A stretch of DNA of 64,000 nucleotides. It comes from an uncultured archaeon (GTDB lineage Archaea; Thermoplasmatota; Thermoplasmata; Thermoplasmatales; Thermoplasmataceae). The notes beneath the pieces were generated by a model, which saw only the letters and a list, made by a program, of their open reading frames with translations, did not search any database and had not been told where the DNA came from. The position numbers and the translations under genes are program-made. The stretch covers positions 1,312,457 through 1,376,456 of the forward strand of contig CP009479.1 of the NCBI GenBank assembly GCA_000965745.1, given 5' to 3'. Positions 62,782 through 64,000 of the stretch are shown in pieces. Within the stretch, counting starts at the first letter, position 1, and each line of letters starts with the position of its first letter.

Positions 62782-63714
62782 CTATCCTTTCAGAATTTTC
62801 TTGAGGTCCTCTATTGCAGACACGTCCATGGGGTCTATCTTTCTGAGATTGGCTAGATGGTAAGTGAGATAGTCCCCATAATGTATGAGGTAGAACATCT
62901 TTTCAACAAGGGATTCCCCAGGTGTTTCCACGTGCTCAAGCTCAATACCTGAAACACGGCCTGTTGCATGGATTCTCTTTGTTATCCTGTTGTCGGTTGA
63001 GCAGCCAAAGGTGTAGAACCTGAATTGATCCTTCCTGTAAGTCTGTTTCAACGGGATTATTTCATTATGATCGAGCTCCGGGAAGTAGTTTGAAAAAGCC
63101 ATCACCTTTGCATTCTCGTTGAACTGGGTTTTCCAGCGGTATGCAATTGATCGGTATGGTGAAAATCCATATACGACTGGAATCAGCTCCCGCTCAAAGA
63201 TCTTTTCAGCTTCCTCCTTTATCCATTCATTTCTGCTGTCAAGGTCATCCAGGAGATCTCCAGCCTTCCGAATTGCTTCTGAACTAACCTTCAAGAAGCT
63301 GTTAATCAGCGGCATGAGCATGTATCCCAGCGAAGATCTTGGCTGGAGGCCTGAGGGGACTTTGATTACGTTCTCAACAATACTTTCCAGCTCCCCCCCG
63401 GAAGTCAAGGCGCTGACGCTACAGCCTCTCTGTATGGCCTCTCTGGTCGCCGCAATCACCTCTTCCGTATTCCCGGAGTAACTCATTGCCACAAACATGG
63501 TCTTCTCATCCGCAAACTCAGGAATGTGGTAATCATCAAGTGCGAAAACGGGCTTGTCTGTGTACATCTCCTGAAATATCTTGCCGGCGATGCCGGACCC
63601 TCCCATGCCGGCTATAACGATTTTATCATAATTTCTTGGGATTTCTAGCTTCTCTTCAAAAAAAACCTGTTTTTTCAGATTTTTCAGTTCATTGAGAAAA
63701 TCCATGGACGACAA
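62782..63714 (-). CDS. pgi: Bifunctional phosphoglucose/phosphomannose isomerase
   Basis: A 310-residue SIS-domain isomerase that interconverts glucose-6-phosphate or mannose-6-phosphate with fructose-6-phosphate. The sugar-binding AGMGGSGIAGK is near residues 34-44, AMSYSGNTEEV near 76 and the catalytic glutamate region follows. This dual-use form is known in Thermoplasma and Aeropyrum. It ends six bases from RqcH (convergent). Confidence 0.95.
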   Translation of the reverse strand: MSSMDFLNELKNLKKQVFFEEKLEIPRNYDKIVIAGMGGSGIAGKIFQEMYTDKPVFALDDYHIPEFADEKTMFVAMSYSGNTEEVIAATREAIQRGCSVSALTSGGELESIVENVIKVPSGLQPRSSLGYMLMPLINSFLKVSSEAIRKAGDLLDDLDSRNEWIKEEAEKIFERELIPVVYGFSPYRSIAYRWKTQFNENAKVMAFSNYFPELDHNEIIPLKQTYRKDQFRFYTFGCSTDNRITKRIHATGRVSGIELEHVETPGESLVEKMFYLIHYGDYLTYHLANLRKIDPMDVSAIEDLKKILKG

Positions 63715-63814
63715 TATGCATTGCTGTTTAATTATTTATTTCAATATTGCTGCTACTCGCTAAATGACATTACAATGCGGTCTTTCAGCAGTTTCCAAGG
63801 GCTATGAGCGAGAA

Positions 63815-63922
63815 CTACATGAAGAACGTGAATATTACGTAAACAAGGAATGCTGCAACGGGTGTTACAATAGCGGCAATTATGAGTAACAACTTGATCT
63901 TTGTAGAGCGATCCATGGTCAT
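63815..63922 (-). CDS. 35-residue single-helix membrane protein
   Basis: A small open frame MTMDRSTKIK followed by an apolar helix (LLLIIAAIVTPVAAF) and an aromatic end. A clear TATA-like TATATATAAT lies about 20-25 bases upstream on this strand, so a leaderless message would start at or near the ATG. Such tiny conserved-looking membrane peptides could be a subunit of a translocase or respiratory complex, but none is recognised. Confidence 0.5.
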   Translation of the reverse strand: MTMDRSTKIKLLLIIAAIVTPVAAFLVYVIFTFFM

Positions 63923-64000
63923 TATTATCTGAGTTTATTATATATAACTATTGTCCGGACTTTCAACGATAGCTGTGGGCACAAAGCATCCCAAAGTACT

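Overview
This window is a gene-dense stretch of chromosome from a Thermoplasmatales-type euryarchaeon; I do not commit to a species. The signs are a thermosome closest in character to the Thermoplasma alpha type, archaeal aIF5A, L10e, L40e, Csl4, LSm, ArcS, Orc1/Cdc6 and GlyRS, thioredoxin reductases without the usual NADPH-binding basic motif, a heme-copper oxidase with a blue-copper protein, GGTGA/GGAGG ribosome binding sites, and many TATA boxes about 25-35 bases before a start codon, which suggests leaderless messages. No IS element, prophage, CRISPR array or rRNA is visible.

Layout. 1-10 kb: 3' part of a thiolase with its DUF35 partner, a two-domain ThyX, the thermosome, a thioredoxin reductase, succinyl-CoA synthetase (sucCD), ornithine carbamoyltransferase and a methyltransferase. 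10-20 kb: tRNA-His, GlyRS, a decayed GNAT acetyltransferase, the leftward sdhABCD operon, catalase divergent from a lipocalin-like gene, and a leftward redox operon (DUF302 protein, thioredoxin, thioredoxin reductase) divergent from a winged-helix regulator. 20-23 kb: RNA genes (LSm, Csl4, ArcS). 23-30 kb: a tight six-gene operon joining a 999-residue surface protein of repeated beta-sandwich domains to a MoxR ATPase, a DUF58 protein and three helical or membrane proteins; this is the best candidate here for an undescribed system. 30-44 kb: a deaminase, aIF5A overlapping agmatinase, L10e, a tiny AbrB-like gene, membrane proteins, a degenerate AlaX, an ABC exporter, FolC, Orc1/Cdc6, a methyltransferase and a UPF0173 hydrolase. 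44-53 kb: tautomerase, LysE exporter, 2-oxoacid:ferredoxin oxidoreductase, UPF0200 kinase-like protein, PurQ, L40e, site-2 protease, and FBP aldolase/phosphatase. 53-59 kb: a membrane polyferredoxin divergent from a cytochrome oxidase cluster (small subunit, II, I, cupredoxin, heme O synthase). 59-64 kb: CPBP protease, thioesterase, hydrolase, RqcH, PGI/PMI and a 35-residue membrane peptide.

Together the genes outline an aerobic heterotroph: ferredoxin-linked 2-oxoacid oxidation, succinyl-CoA synthetase and succinate dehydrogenase feed a heme-copper oxidase; FBP aldolase/phosphatase and PGI/PMI serve gluconeogenesis; catalase and two thioredoxin reductases handle redox stress. Several proteins keep their fold but have lost expected catalytic or metal-binding residues (thiolase, AlaX). 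Several intergenic regions carry clear inverted repeats next to promoters (thermosome, FBP aldolase/phosphatase, redox regulator).
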